This document shows, one piece after another, positions 4,822 to 13,020 of a stretch of DNA of 14,319 nt (the first letter of the stretch is position 1; every line of letters begins with the position of its first letter). Made by a program: the position numbers and the translations under genes. The stretch comes from Eggerthellaceae bacterium UBA5906. GTDB taxonomy: Bacteria > Actinomycetota > Coriobacteriia > Coriobacteriales > Eggerthellaceae. The notes under the pieces are model-generated. The model did no database searches and was not told the origin of the DNA. It was given only the letters and a program-made list of their open reading frames with translations. Location of the stretch: NCBI GenBank assembly GCA_002431805.1, contig DJEE01000157.1, forward strand, positions 1 through 14,319, written 5' to 3'.

Positions 4822-7800
4822 TTACATATTCTTCAACAACTCCATAAGGAATTCCACGTTTTCAGCAAGCTTTCGGTCGTCGATGTTTTCAATCGTGTCG
4901 TCAAGCTGGCCGTACAGCGCCGGTTTGCCGCCTTCCATGCCCACAAGGTGCATTGCCTGCTGGCCGTGCTTTGCGGCATATGAAGCGGCACTTTCTTCCA
5001 ACATAAGCGTGCCCGTTGCAACCTTCGTGCCGCTGGTCTGGGAAGCCTTGCGGATGTAGCGCTTCATGCGAGACGACGCCTTCGCGGGCTTTAAGTACCC
5101 CTCGCGCTCCAGCATGGTAAGCTCGCCTGCGCCCAACGCGTCAACGTCAATGATGAACGCACCGCGCAGCTCGGATTCGTGAGCTTCCAAAAACGCCTTC
5201 ATACCGGCATTTTGGGCAAGCTCGGAGCCAAGAGCCACAAACCACACCTCGGTGTTGATGTCGGGGTTGCGGAACTGGTACACCTCGGACAGCTCTTCAT
5301 CAACATCAACCGGCGTGGGAACAGCAGCAGCCGCGGCTTCGTCAGCCAGCTCCTCGGAGCTTAGGTTGGCATTTTCCATGCGGCGGGCAGAGAACGCGCC
5401 ACCGTGCCACTTGCGGAAGTGATGGCCGTTGGCTTGTTGGCCGTCATCTTCTACGTCGTTCACGTCAAATGCGTCGTTGTACGGCTCGTAGGTGGATTGC
5501 TGGCTTTCAGGCTGCACGTCGATGGGCTGCGGAACGAACGCCTGCGTTGCCCCCAGCTGATCGTCAGTGGAAAGCGGCGGCATCATCTGCGTGGAACCCT
5601 CGTATGCAACCTGCTGGTCTTCCACGTAATCGCCCTGGTACTCGCCGTCTTCGTAGTGGTCTTCCTGGAAGCTTTCCCAGCCACCGCGCGCCTTGCCTAC
5701 GGCGCGAGCCTCAAACTCCTCGTCAACGTCAAGCCACTCCTGCGGCGTGTCCTCTTCGTCGTCCTTGCTGTGATGGAACTTGTCCAGGAAGCGGCGGAAA
5801 CGCGATTTCGGCATCTCCACATACCCAGGGCCGGCAAACGCGCCCGTTTCGGTGAAGTTCTCCTCATACGCGGAATCGTCTACATCGTCCACGTACATGT
5901 CTTCCTCGTCCATGGAACGTGCGAGTTCTGCGCTTACCGGGGCAAACGAACCCGTGGCACCAGCCGTGCCAAATGCGGCGCTTGCCGCGTTCACACCCGG
6001 TTGCGCCTGGGCGGCATCGGCCGCTTTGATGGAGCCGGAAAGAGAGGGCAGCGAAGCCAACAGCGGCGCCTTGTTGGAGGACTGCTGATCGGATTCGGCC
6101 TCTTCCTGAGCGTGCGCCGCCGCCACGTCCGAAGAGCCGATGGATGGAAGCAGGTTCAGCAGGCTGCGCGCGGCCTGCTTGCCCGCGGATTCAACGTCGG
6201 CAAGTGGAGCGCGCTGCTTCGTTGTGGCGGCCACCGGAGCTGCGCTTGGAGCGGCAACGCCAATGTCGGGCAGCGTGATAGGTGCGTGGGTCTGTGCGGC
6301 GGGCACCTCGGGAATGCTTAGGGGCGTTGCCTGAATCTCGCCCGGAGCAGCTTCAGGGGCCGCAGCAACTACAGAACCAGTGGAAGCGTCAACGCGGCCG
6401 TTGGCGCTGATTGCGGCCTCAGTAACGTCAAGGCGGCTACTGGAGCGCGGCGCATCAGACTGGCGCTGCTGCGCCTCGGCCTGAACCTTACGGGGGTCTA
6501 AGAACGACGGCATGGGAATGTCGCTCATAGGCGGAACGTCGTCAACATGCAGCTGCGTCACGTCAATCGGAGGCGTTGCCACCGTTGCAAACGGGTCGCT
6601 TGCAACAACAGGCGCCGGCTTTGCAACCGCAGCGGGCACGGGAGCAGCAGGGGCAACCTCAGGAGCAGGCGAGACCGGAGCAGCAACCGCGTTTTCCACA
6701 GGTTTGTCAGCATCTAAAGCGCCGAAAGGCTGTGCAGCCGGGACATTCGTAGCAGACGGAACATCGGCCACAACAGGTGCGGTTTGCACAAGCTGACCAG
6801 CTTCTTGCTGCACCGGGCGGGCAGGTGCGGGCTGTTGCGGAGCTTCAACAGTAACTACAGGCTCAGCAGCTTGAGCCGGCGTAGTTTCAATCGGCTGCAC
6901 GGGCTTAATGGTTGCCCACTGCGGTGCGCGCACCTCGTGGATAACATCGCGATCGGCGTCGATGGCGCGCTCAAGCTCGTGCTCAACAATGTTGTTCGCC
7001 TGCGCGAAATGGCCGGCGCTTTCCGCAACCGCAGCATCAAGAGCGCTTGCATAGCGAGAACGCTGCACTGGCTTTTCGGCCGTGCGCGGTTTTTTCGCCT
7101 TTTCCTGCGCCTTGATGAACCAATCGGGAACGCTGTTGGCCTGGCGAGCAGGGCCTTCAGCGGCAACAGGCTCAGCAGACTGCTCTTGCGCCGCAGGAGC
7201 AGCTTCAACGGCCTGCTCGGGAATCTGAACGCCAGCAGACTCTTCAGTAAGCTGTTCTTGCACTTGTGCCTCGGCTTGTGCTTGTTCAACTGCGGCCTGC
7301 GCGGCTTCGCGTTCGGCTTGCGCTTGCGCCTCGACACGAGTACGCTCGGCATCGCGGCGGGCGCTTTCAATGGCGCGAGCCTCCATGCGCTGCATGCGAG
7401 CCTCTTCTTCGGCTTCCTCACGGTCGCAACGCTCGATTTTCTCCAGGTTGCGCTCAACATCTTCTGCCGACAAACCACTTACCGGCTTACCGGACAGCGC
7501 TGCGATAGCAGCCTTTGCGGCCACAAGGCTTTCCTCTTCCGCCATGCCGGAATGAGCGTGGCCAGAATACACGAACTCGGCGTTATCGGGCACCAAACCC
7601 GCATCATAGGCCGCTTCCTCGCCATGCATGATCGCATCTTCACGCTCGGCGATTTCTGCCTCGCTTACACGGCCGTTACCAATGCGACGGGCAACTTCAA
7701 GCAGCGCCGCAACGCCCGAAGCGTTGTTGTTCGCGCCCTCGTTATATGCCGCGGTTTTATGCAGGATACCGAACACCAGCGGAACAGCAGCAAGCACAGC

Positions 7801-8406
7801 AGCAATTACCACAAGCACGGTGAAAATGGTGGGCAGCATGCCTTCTGCCTGAGAAAGGGCCACGCCCTTGATAAGCAACAGCACCGGCAAAGCCACAAGC
7901 GCGCCAAACGACACCTTGTTGATAACGGGCATAAGCGATGCAAGGGGAGAGGAAAGCTCCGCGCGCACCTTTCCTGTGTCGTAGCGCGCAACCAAAATGA
8001 CCTTGCGGCGACGCGCCGGCGATTCACCCTCTGGCACGCCGGGCTCGTATTTCGCCACAACGTTTTGGCTTACGCCTTTGCCAAGCAGCTTCGAAAGAAC
8101 GGGCTTGTCGAAAATCTCGCACGCAAACAGCGCGGCAGCTGCAATGCAGCCGATAACGCCCACAATGCTGAGCACCGGCACAATCAAAGAAAGCAGCGCG
8201 AACACCACCGCTGCGCCGCTGCAGATCATAGGGGTCAAATCCGGGTCTCCAACGCCGTTGAAATCCTCAATGGCGGCAGGAAGCCCCGAATCCTTTTGGA
8301 ATTGCTCGGTAATATACAGCGCAGCCTGTTGCTCTTCTTCGGTGCCCGCAGGGCGTGCGCCGATTTCTTGCGACAGATACGCGATATGCTCTTTAATCTC
8401 CGGCAT
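4822..8406 (-). CDS. degenerate M28-peptidase-like membrane protein with giant insertion
   Basis: At 1194 residues this is far longer than M28 aminopeptidases (300-500). Residues about 4-245 and 1045-1194 together resemble one M28 domain; the end D-D-T-I-E-N-I-D is typical. Two pairs of membrane helices lie near 61-96 and 167-213. Between the halves lie about 800 residues: a Glu/Ala/Gln-rich probable coiled coil (315-390), Ala/Pro-rich disordered sequence (395-830) and acidic segments. By motif alignment, first metal-site His is Arg141 (A-R-Y-D-T), the bridging Asp is Asn227 (A-N-N-N-A-S-G), the ligand Glu is Leu1063 (G-S-E-L) and the final His is Gly1166 (L-Y-G-Q-L-D-D). Only Glu1062 and Asp1089 remain. 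It is therefore probably catalytically dead, acting in binding or scaffolding. Start 8406 has AAAGG at seven bases; the ATG at 8421 has a badly spaced site. Confidence 0.8.
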   Translation of the reverse strand: MPEIKEHIAYLSQEIGARPAGTEEEQQAALYITEQFQKDSGLPAAIEDFNGVGDPDLTPMICSGAAVVFALLSLIVPVLSIVGVIGCIAAAALFACEIFDKPVLSKLLGKGVSQNVVAKYEPGVPEGESPARRRKVILVARYDTGKVRAELSSPLASLMPVINKVSFGALVALPVLLLIKGVALSQAEGMLPTIFTVLVVIAAVLAAVPLVFGILHKTAAYNEGANNNASGVAALLEVARRIGNGRVSEAEIAEREDAIMHGEEAAYDAGLVPDNAEFVYSGHAHSGMAEEESLVAAKAAIAALSGKPVSGLSAEDVERNLEKIERCDREEAEEEARMQRMEARAIESARRDAERTRVEAQAQAEREAAQAAVEQAQAEAQVQEQLTEESAGVQIPEQAVEAAPAAQEQSAEPVAAEGPARQANSVPDWFIKAQEKAKKPRTAEKPVQRSRYASALDAAVAESAGHFAQANNIVEHELERAIDADRDVIHEVRAPQWATIKPVQPIETTPAQAAEPVVTVEAPQQPAPARPVQQEAGQLVQTAPVVADVPSATNVPAAQPFGALDADKPVENAVAAPVSPAPEVAPAAPVPAAVAKPAPVVASDPFATVATPPIDVTQLHVDDVPPMSDIPMPSFLDPRKVQAEAQQRQSDAPRSSSRLDVTEAAISANGRVDASTGSVVAAAPEAAPGEIQATPLSIPEVPAAQTHAPITLPDIGVAAPSAAPVAATTKQRAPLADVESAGKQAARSLLNLLPSIGSSDVAAAHAQEEAESDQQSSNKAPLLASLPSLSGSIKAADAAQAQPGVNAASAAFGTAGATGSFAPVSAELARSMDEEDMYVDDVDDSAYEENFTETGAFAGPGYVEMPKSRFRRFLDKFHHSKDDEEDTPQEWLDVDEEFEARAVGKARGGWESFQEDHYEDGEYQGDYVEDQQVAYEGSTQMMPPLSTDDQLGATQAFVPQPIDVQPESQQSTYEPYNDAFDVNDVEDDGQQANGHHFRKWHGGAFSARRMENANLSSEELADEAAAAAVPTPVDVDEELSEVYQFRNPDINTEVWFVALGSELAQNAGMKAFLEAHESELRGAFIIDVDALGAGELTMLEREGYLKPAKASSRMKRYIRKASQTSGTKVATGTLMLEESAASYAAKHGQQAMHLVGMEGGKPALYGQLDDTIENIDDRKLAENVEFLMELLKNM

Positions 8407-8453
8407 TATGTTGCCTTTCATTCCTCAACTTCAGCAAGGCATATACGGGTTGA

Positions 8454-8482
8454 AGTATACGCTATTTGCCTTGTGCCCCCAA
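8454..8482 (-). promoter_or_regulatory. possible promoter before the M28-like gene
   Basis: On the minus strand TTGGGG (8477-8482) and TATACT (8454-8459) are separated by 17 bases. The -10 is good and the -35 partial. It overlaps the 3' end of the upstream gene, so the M28-like gene could be transcribed both from here and by readthrough. Confidence 0.4.
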
Positions 8483-9787
8483 ATAATCACGGATAACTGC
8501 ATCACTGGTGCCGGCCTCGGCGCGCTTGCTGGCATACATCTTTATGGTGTCTGCCCATTGCTTGCTGTACGCATCGTGAAACAGCTGCGCTGCGTCGGAA
8601 GGAAGCTTAGCCGCCAGCGCGGCAGCTTCAGACTCGGCCTTGTTATACGAATCGTTTTGAGCAACAGCTTCCTCTTTGTTGCGATCTGCCAACGCGTCAT
8701 CCGTAGCCACCGCGTACCCCGCTGCCTCTAAGCGTTTGTCGATATACGACACGAACGAAGAAAGGTCAACGTCGAAATGCGCGGCCTGAAGCGCCTTGAT
8801 TTCTCCTTCGGCTTCCTCGAACAGGTTTTTCGCCTCCAGCGTCTTTTCCTTTGACGCTGCCGCATCGTCGTTTTCCACAAGCTTTGAAGCCTCGTGCGTT
8901 TTATCATCGGCTTCCAAAACCTTTAACCAGGCAGCTTCGCACGCCTGCGCAGCCTCGGCGGCATCTCCCGATGCCTTTACAAGCTGCATGCCGTTTTGCA
9001 GCATCGCCTGGCGCGCCGCTACCGAAGCAACCGCCTGGTTCGCAACGTCTTTCACCACCGGGTCTTTCAGCAGCTCGGATGCGTTTCTAGCTTGTTCGTC
9101 GGCATCAGAAAGCAGCTTTGCAGCCTGCTGCGCCGCACCCGACACGGTATCTGCCTTCTGCCTATTTTCATCGGAGAAGGGGTCATCCACAACTTCATCC
9201 AACTGCAAGATGGTCTCATCTGCTTGGGAAATCAATTGCAGGGACTGCATAAGCTCCGACTCATAGCCTTGCTGCTCGGTGGTTTCGGTGTGCCACACCC
9301 ACACGCCCACCGCAACGATGCAAAGCGATACCACCACCACCGTTGCTCCTGCCACAATGCGGCCACGGCGGCGACGCGCTTTTCGACGAGCTATCTCTTC
9401 CTCAATAGACAAGCGCTTTGCCGACGGTGGCTGCTTCGGCGGTGCTGCAGTACGGTTTGCTTCCACACTGCCGCGCACGTTCTTGCGCCTGCTCTTGCTC
9501 GGTAAAAGATGATGCGAGCGCTTCTTTCGCGGCGGCTCTTTCACAACCTCATGCGAGCGTTCACTCTTTTGCGTTGTTGATGTTTCACGTGAAACATCAA
9601 CAACATCGTCATCCGTTCGCTTCCTGCGCGGCAGGAAATCCGCCGCTGAAAACCGACGGCGATCGTTGTCCATTGCGTACTTTGCGGCGTCTAGAACGCT
9701 AAAAGATATTTCATTCGAGGTTCCTTCGGTGCGCGCCTTGATATGGGCGGCGCGCGCGAGCTTGTCGTCCTTGCGTTTCATATGCAT
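8462..9787 (-). CDS. single-pass membrane protein with basic cytoplasmic tail and helical outer domain
   Basis: I do not recognise a family for this 441-residue protein. The first 143 residues are polar and strongly basic, probably disordered, and end in an Arg-rich stretch (R-R-K-A-R-R-R-R-G-R). One membrane helix follows at about 144-165. By the positive-inside rule the tail is cytoplasmic and the remaining 275 residues are outside. The outer part is Ala/Glu/Asp-rich and predicted helical, like a coiled-coil bundle. An exact parS site in the tail encodes V-S-R-E-T at residues 65-69. The frame opens with TTG at 9796, then ATG at 9787 and 9781; none has a strong ribosome site, so coupling to dinG, which ends 10 bases upstream of the 9787 ATG, is likely. 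The basic tail could bind DNA, but that is a guess. Confidence 0.75.
   Translation of the reverse strand: MHMKRKDDKLARAAHIKARTEGTSNEISFSVLDAAKYAMDNDRRRFSAADFLPRRKRTDDDVVDVSRETSTTQKSERSHEVVKEPPRKKRSHHLLPSKSRRKNVRGSVEANRTAAPPKQPPSAKRLSIEEEIARRKARRRRGRIVAGATVVVVSLCIVAVGVWVWHTETTEQQGYESELMQSLQLISQADETILQLDEVVDDPFSDENRQKADTVSGAAQQAAKLLSDADEQARNASELLKDPVVKDVANQAVASVAARQAMLQNGMQLVKASGDAAEAAQACEAAWLKVLEADDKTHEASKLVENDDAAASKEKTLEAKNLFEEAEGEIKALQAAHFDVDLSSFVSYIDKRLEAAGYAVATDDALADRNKEEAVAQNDSYNKAESEAAALAAKLPSDAAQLFHDAYSKQWADTIKMYASKRAEAGTSDAVIRDYLGAQGK
9573..9604. promoter_or_regulatory. parS: parS centromere site 2 (inside the single-pass membrane protein gene)
   Basis: The exact core TGTTTCACGTGAAACA is at 9581-9596. 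Arms GTTGTTGA and TCAACAAC on either side extend it to a perfect 32-bp palindrome. It encodes V-V-D-V-S-R-E-T-S-T-T in the host protein. Confidence 0.93.
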
Positions 9788-9797
9788 ACAGCCCAAG

Positions 9798-12700
9798 CTA
9801 GCGCGTGCGGGCGGCCTTCAGCTCGGCAACAATCTCGCTCGCCTTCATCACCTTGATGTTTTTGCTGGGCAATGAGTTCAAGAACGTTTTGCCGTATCCT
9901 TTCGACACCAAACGATGGTCGGCTAAAATCAGCGCTCCCGTATCGTCTGCGCGGCGAATCAAACGCCCCGCTGCTTGCTTAACCTCAAGCACGGCTGCCG
10001 GCAAAACATAGTGGCGCCAAGCCTGATCGTCGCGCTCGGCGCGTTCGCACGAAAGCGGGTCGGTTGGTTTTGCAAACGGAAGCTTGGTGATGACCACCGC
10101 TTTCAAGGTAGCACCCGGCGCATCGAAGCCCTCCCAGAAACTCTTCAGGGCAAACAGCGAAAGATGCTCGTCGGCCAAGAAATCGTCGCGCAGGCCCTTT
10201 ACCGACACACCCCATTTCTGACACACCAAGCGCAAATCTTCCGCCTTCAACCGCGGCTGCACAAAATCGAAGCATTGCTCCATTTCGCGGCGGTTCGTGA
10301 ACAACGTGAGCATCGAACCTTCCTGAGCAATATGGGCATCAACCAGTAGCCGCTCAAGCGATGCCATGTAGCCGCCATCATTGGGTTCAGGAATGTCCGA
10401 TACCACGTACACCGTCATGTTTTTGTCGAAATCGTAGCTTGAATCCAGCTGGCACGTGCGCACAGGGGAGAACTCGGATTGCCCAAGTCCCATAGCGTTC
10501 GCAAAACCGTCGAACTTGCCGTTCACGGAAAGCGTTGCCGAAGCGAACACCACCGAATGCGTTGAAGCGTACAAGGTGTCATTCAACTTGCCGCCCACGT
10601 TTACTGGCAACGCCTCAAGCTTATCGGTTGCCTTATCGCGCTTGCGGCACAGCGTTGCGGAGTAGGCAAAGCCTTCTCCGGGGTTCTCCAGAATCACGTC
10701 CACGGCGCTTACCTGTTCTTTCAGGTCCATAGCCATAGCCGCAATCTCGCGCTGCACCGCCGCCGCGTCCTCAACGTCTTCCAGATATGCAACAAGGTTC
10801 TGGCATGCGGCAACAAGCTTCTCCGCAGTTTCACGTAGCGCCGTGCCCTTTTCCGCAACGTCGGCAAACGTTGCGGACTTGCGAATGTCGTCGTTTATCC
10901 ACAGTTCAACAACTTCATAACCCCTGCCGCGGCAATTGGTGTCAAAGAATAGCAGTCCTTTCAAACTTGCGCAGAACGCCTCAGCAGCCTGTCGATACGC
11001 CTCGCCAGCCGTTTTTCCTTTTTGCGTGAGCGCGAAAAACAGCGTCTCGCTTTCCTCTTTCGCATCCTTCAACACCACACGACGCTCAGCATGAGCAAAC
11101 ACGTTGCGCCTTGCATCATCAGCCGCAACGCGGCGCGCATCGCGCAAAATACTCTCAGCATTAAGCTCAACGGAAAACGCCCGGCGTGCCTCGGTTTCGG
11201 CGCCATGGGCCTCGTCGATTGCCCAATAACGGATAGGAGGCAGCAAACCGCCGTCGGCAGCCATGTCGCAGAACAACAAGCTATGATTCGTCACCAGAAT
11301 ATCTGCCGCCTCGGCACGCTTGCGCGCGCCGTGCACAAAGCACAGGTTCCCGAAGAACGGGCACTTGCGGCGCAAGCATTCCTGACTTGTGGTGGTGATG
11401 ACTTTACGGGGAAGCAGACGATAATCCAGCTTCAGGCCGTCGATGTCGTCGTATTCGGTTTGCTCCACAAACGACAGCAGCGCAGCCATAGCAGGAGCCT
11501 GGGAAAGCTCTTTGCCCTGTACCTCTTTCATCTGTGCCCCATCTTCCACAACGCTGCGAATTTTACGCAGGCAGGGATAATGCGAGAAGCCCTTCAGGGG
11601 CGCACATGTCAGCGGCTTACCTTCAGGATTTTGCTTCTGCAAGGCGCTTGCCAGCGAAGGGATTTCCTTATACACCAGCTGATCGAGCAACGCGTTCGTT
11701 TTCGTTGCTACGCCAACCGTCACGTTGTTGCGCTGCGCGGTTTTCGCAAGAGGCACCAAATACGCCATCGACTTGCCAACGCCCGTCCCGGCTTCAACTA
11801 CCAGATTTTCCGAAGCATCAAACGCGTCGCGAACAGCCATGCTCATAGCAAGCTGCTCTTTACGAGGCTCGTACGCCTTATACAAGGTGCCAACCAAACC
11901 TTCAGCGGTAAATGCTTGCTCAATCTCTTCTTTGGTGGGGTAGAGCAATGTGCGGCCCGGGTCAGAAGCAATAGCGTCGGCATCAATTTTCGGGCGGCTT
12001 TCAACCTTGCGCAAGCGGTCGCGGCGCAAGGATTGCAGCGAGAACAAATCAAGCGGGCTGGTTGCCCATGCAAGCTGTCCGTCTGATGTTTCACGTGAAA
12101 CATCAGACGTTGCAGAAGCGTTGTTCCTGGAATTTTCATTGTCATTTTTCGAGAAATCAACGTTTGCATGATTGGCAAAGGATTCAAACACAACCTGCGT
12201 TTGCCATTGGTCAGGAGTTGTCAACGAGGCGATTTTTGCCACCAGCGGCTTTGGCATCGTATCAACCGCTGCCAGCAGGATGCGAAACACCGCACAGGTT
12301 GCCGCAACGTCATCGTCGGCACGATGCGTCGAAACAGGCGCGCCGAACGTGCGGACCAAGTCAATCAAACGATGCGATTTCAAACGCGGTAAGGCAATGC
12401 GTGCAAGATCGAGCGAGTCAAGCCACACGTTTTGCAGCAGGGGGTAACCGCTTGGATGGCGCGTAGTGAACGTCCTATCAAAGGCAGCATTATGTGCAAC
12501 CAGCTTCGAGGTGCCCACAAACTCAACCAGCTGAGCTAGCGCTTCGGAAGGCGTGGGGGCATCAGCCACATCTTTATCGTGAATGTTGGTTAGGTGCGCA
12601 ACCTCTTCGGGGATAGGCTTGCCGGGATTCACGAACGTCACGAACCAGTCGACAATCTCACCCTTTTCCATGCGCGCCGCGGCAATTTGCGTCAGCTCAT

Positions 12701-12884
12701 CATGGTTGAAAGAAAAACCCGTTGTCTCCGTATCAATAACCACAATATCGCGATCAAGCTCGCCAAAATCGCACCGGCGCGCTCTATCGGCAAGCGATGC
12801 ATAGCGATCGATGATCGCCTGGGGGGTGCCATCGCTTATATATGCAAGCAGGTTGCCTTGTATGGCCTGTTCCTTGTTTTCCAT
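9798..12884 (-). CDS. dinG: DinG-type Fe-S helicase fused to DnaQ-like 3'-5' exonuclease
   Basis: This 1028-residue enzyme carries two domains. Residues about 45-210 form a DEDDh exonuclease with Asp51 and Glu53 (D-T-E-T-T-G), Asp136 (H-N-A-A-F-D), and His187 and Asp192 (H-R-A-D-D-D). Residues about 330-1028 form an XPD/DinG-family superfamily 2 helicase with Walker A E-A-G-T-G-V-G-K-S (Lys371), D-E-A-H at 557-560 and motif VI Q-A-A-G-R-L-I-R-R near 970. Four cysteines (438, 503, 508, 515; C-x4-C-x6-C at the end) match the 4Fe-4S site of E. coli DinG. The family unwinds 5'-3' and resolves R-loops and other replication blocks. The linker near 240-275 is polar and contains V-S-R-E-T (262-266), encoded by a parS site. 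The ATG at 12884 has AGGA eight bases upstream; the longer start is TTG. Confidence 0.92.
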   Translation of the reverse strand: MENKEQAIQGNLLAYISDGTPQAIIDRYASLADRARRCDFGELDRDIVVIDTETTGFSFNHDELTQIAAARMEKGEIVDWFVTFVNPGKPIPEEVAHLTNIHDKDVADAPTPSEALAQLVEFVGTSKLVAHNAAFDRTFTTRHPSGYPLLQNVWLDSLDLARIALPRLKSHRLIDLVRTFGAPVSTHRADDDVAATCAVFRILLAAVDTMPKPLVAKIASLTTPDQWQTQVVFESFANHANVDFSKNDNENSRNNASATSDVSRETSDGQLAWATSPLDLFSLQSLRRDRLRKVESRPKIDADAIASDPGRTLLYPTKEEIEQAFTAEGLVGTLYKAYEPRKEQLAMSMAVRDAFDASENLVVEAGTGVGKSMAYLVPLAKTAQRNNVTVGVATKTNALLDQLVYKEIPSLASALQKQNPEGKPLTCAPLKGFSHYPCLRKIRSVVEDGAQMKEVQGKELSQAPAMAALLSFVEQTEYDDIDGLKLDYRLLPRKVITTTSQECLRRKCPFFGNLCFVHGARKRAEAADILVTNHSLLFCDMAADGGLLPPIRYWAIDEAHGAETEARRAFSVELNAESILRDARRVAADDARRNVFAHAERRVVLKDAKEESETLFFALTQKGKTAGEAYRQAAEAFCASLKGLLFFDTNCRGRGYEVVELWINDDIRKSATFADVAEKGTALRETAEKLVAACQNLVAYLEDVEDAAAVQREIAAMAMDLKEQVSAVDVILENPGEGFAYSATLCRKRDKATDKLEALPVNVGGKLNDTLYASTHSVVFASATLSVNGKFDGFANAMGLGQSEFSPVRTCQLDSSYDFDKNMTVYVVSDIPEPNDGGYMASLERLLVDAHIAQEGSMLTLFTNRREMEQCFDFVQPRLKAEDLRLVCQKWGVSVKGLRDDFLADEHLSLFALKSFWEGFDAPGATLKAVVITKLPFAKPTDPLSCERAERDDQAWRHYVLPAAVLEVKQAAGRLIRRADDTGALILADHRLVSKGYGKTFLNSLPSKNIKVMKASEIVAELKAARTR
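12080..12109. promoter_or_regulatory. parS: parS centromere site 3 (inside dinG)
   Basis: The exact core TGTTTCACGTGAAACA is at 12087-12102. Arms CGTCTGA and TCAGACG extend it to a perfect 30-bp palindrome. It encodes S-D-V-S-R-E-T-S-D in the linker between the exonuclease and helicase domains of DinG. Confidence 0.93.
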
Positions 12885-12927
12885 CCGAAAGGTCCTGTCC
12901 GTTCTTCTTAACCTTTGCAACCTTATT

Positions 12928-12933
12928 ATTGTA
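12928..12933 (-). promoter_or_regulatory. possible -10 box for dinG
   Basis: TACAAT on the minus strand lies about 44 bases upstream of the dinG ATG. No convincing -35 is seen. It would drive dinG and probably the genes after it. Confidence 0.35.
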
Positions 12934-13020
12934 TGCCACCTGAAGGCTGTTTCATGCTGCCTTTCACGTTCTCCGTTTGTGTTACGCTTTTCTTTGCAAT
13001 ACGCACTTAAAGGAGAACCT

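Noticed and set aside
5404..6321. 305-residue open frame antisense to the disordered insertion of the M28-like gene
   Set aside because: The sense strand has the better start and continuous homology at both ends; the antisense frame is Arg/Gly/Val-rich with no start signal.
6784..8496. 570-residue open frame antisense to the M28-like gene
   Set aside because: It mirrors the Ala/Glu-rich codons of the real gene, has His/Arg/Leu-rich composition without domains, and has no ribosome site.
11022..12086. 354-residue open frame antisense to dinG
   Set aside because: It lies wholly within the conserved helicase gene and has no recognisable domain or start signal.
12961..12976. possible fourth parS site (TTTCACGT half-site before the 13021 gene), and a similar half-site near 1960
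   Set aside because: Only one half matches; the second half of the palindrome is absent, so ParB binding is not supported.
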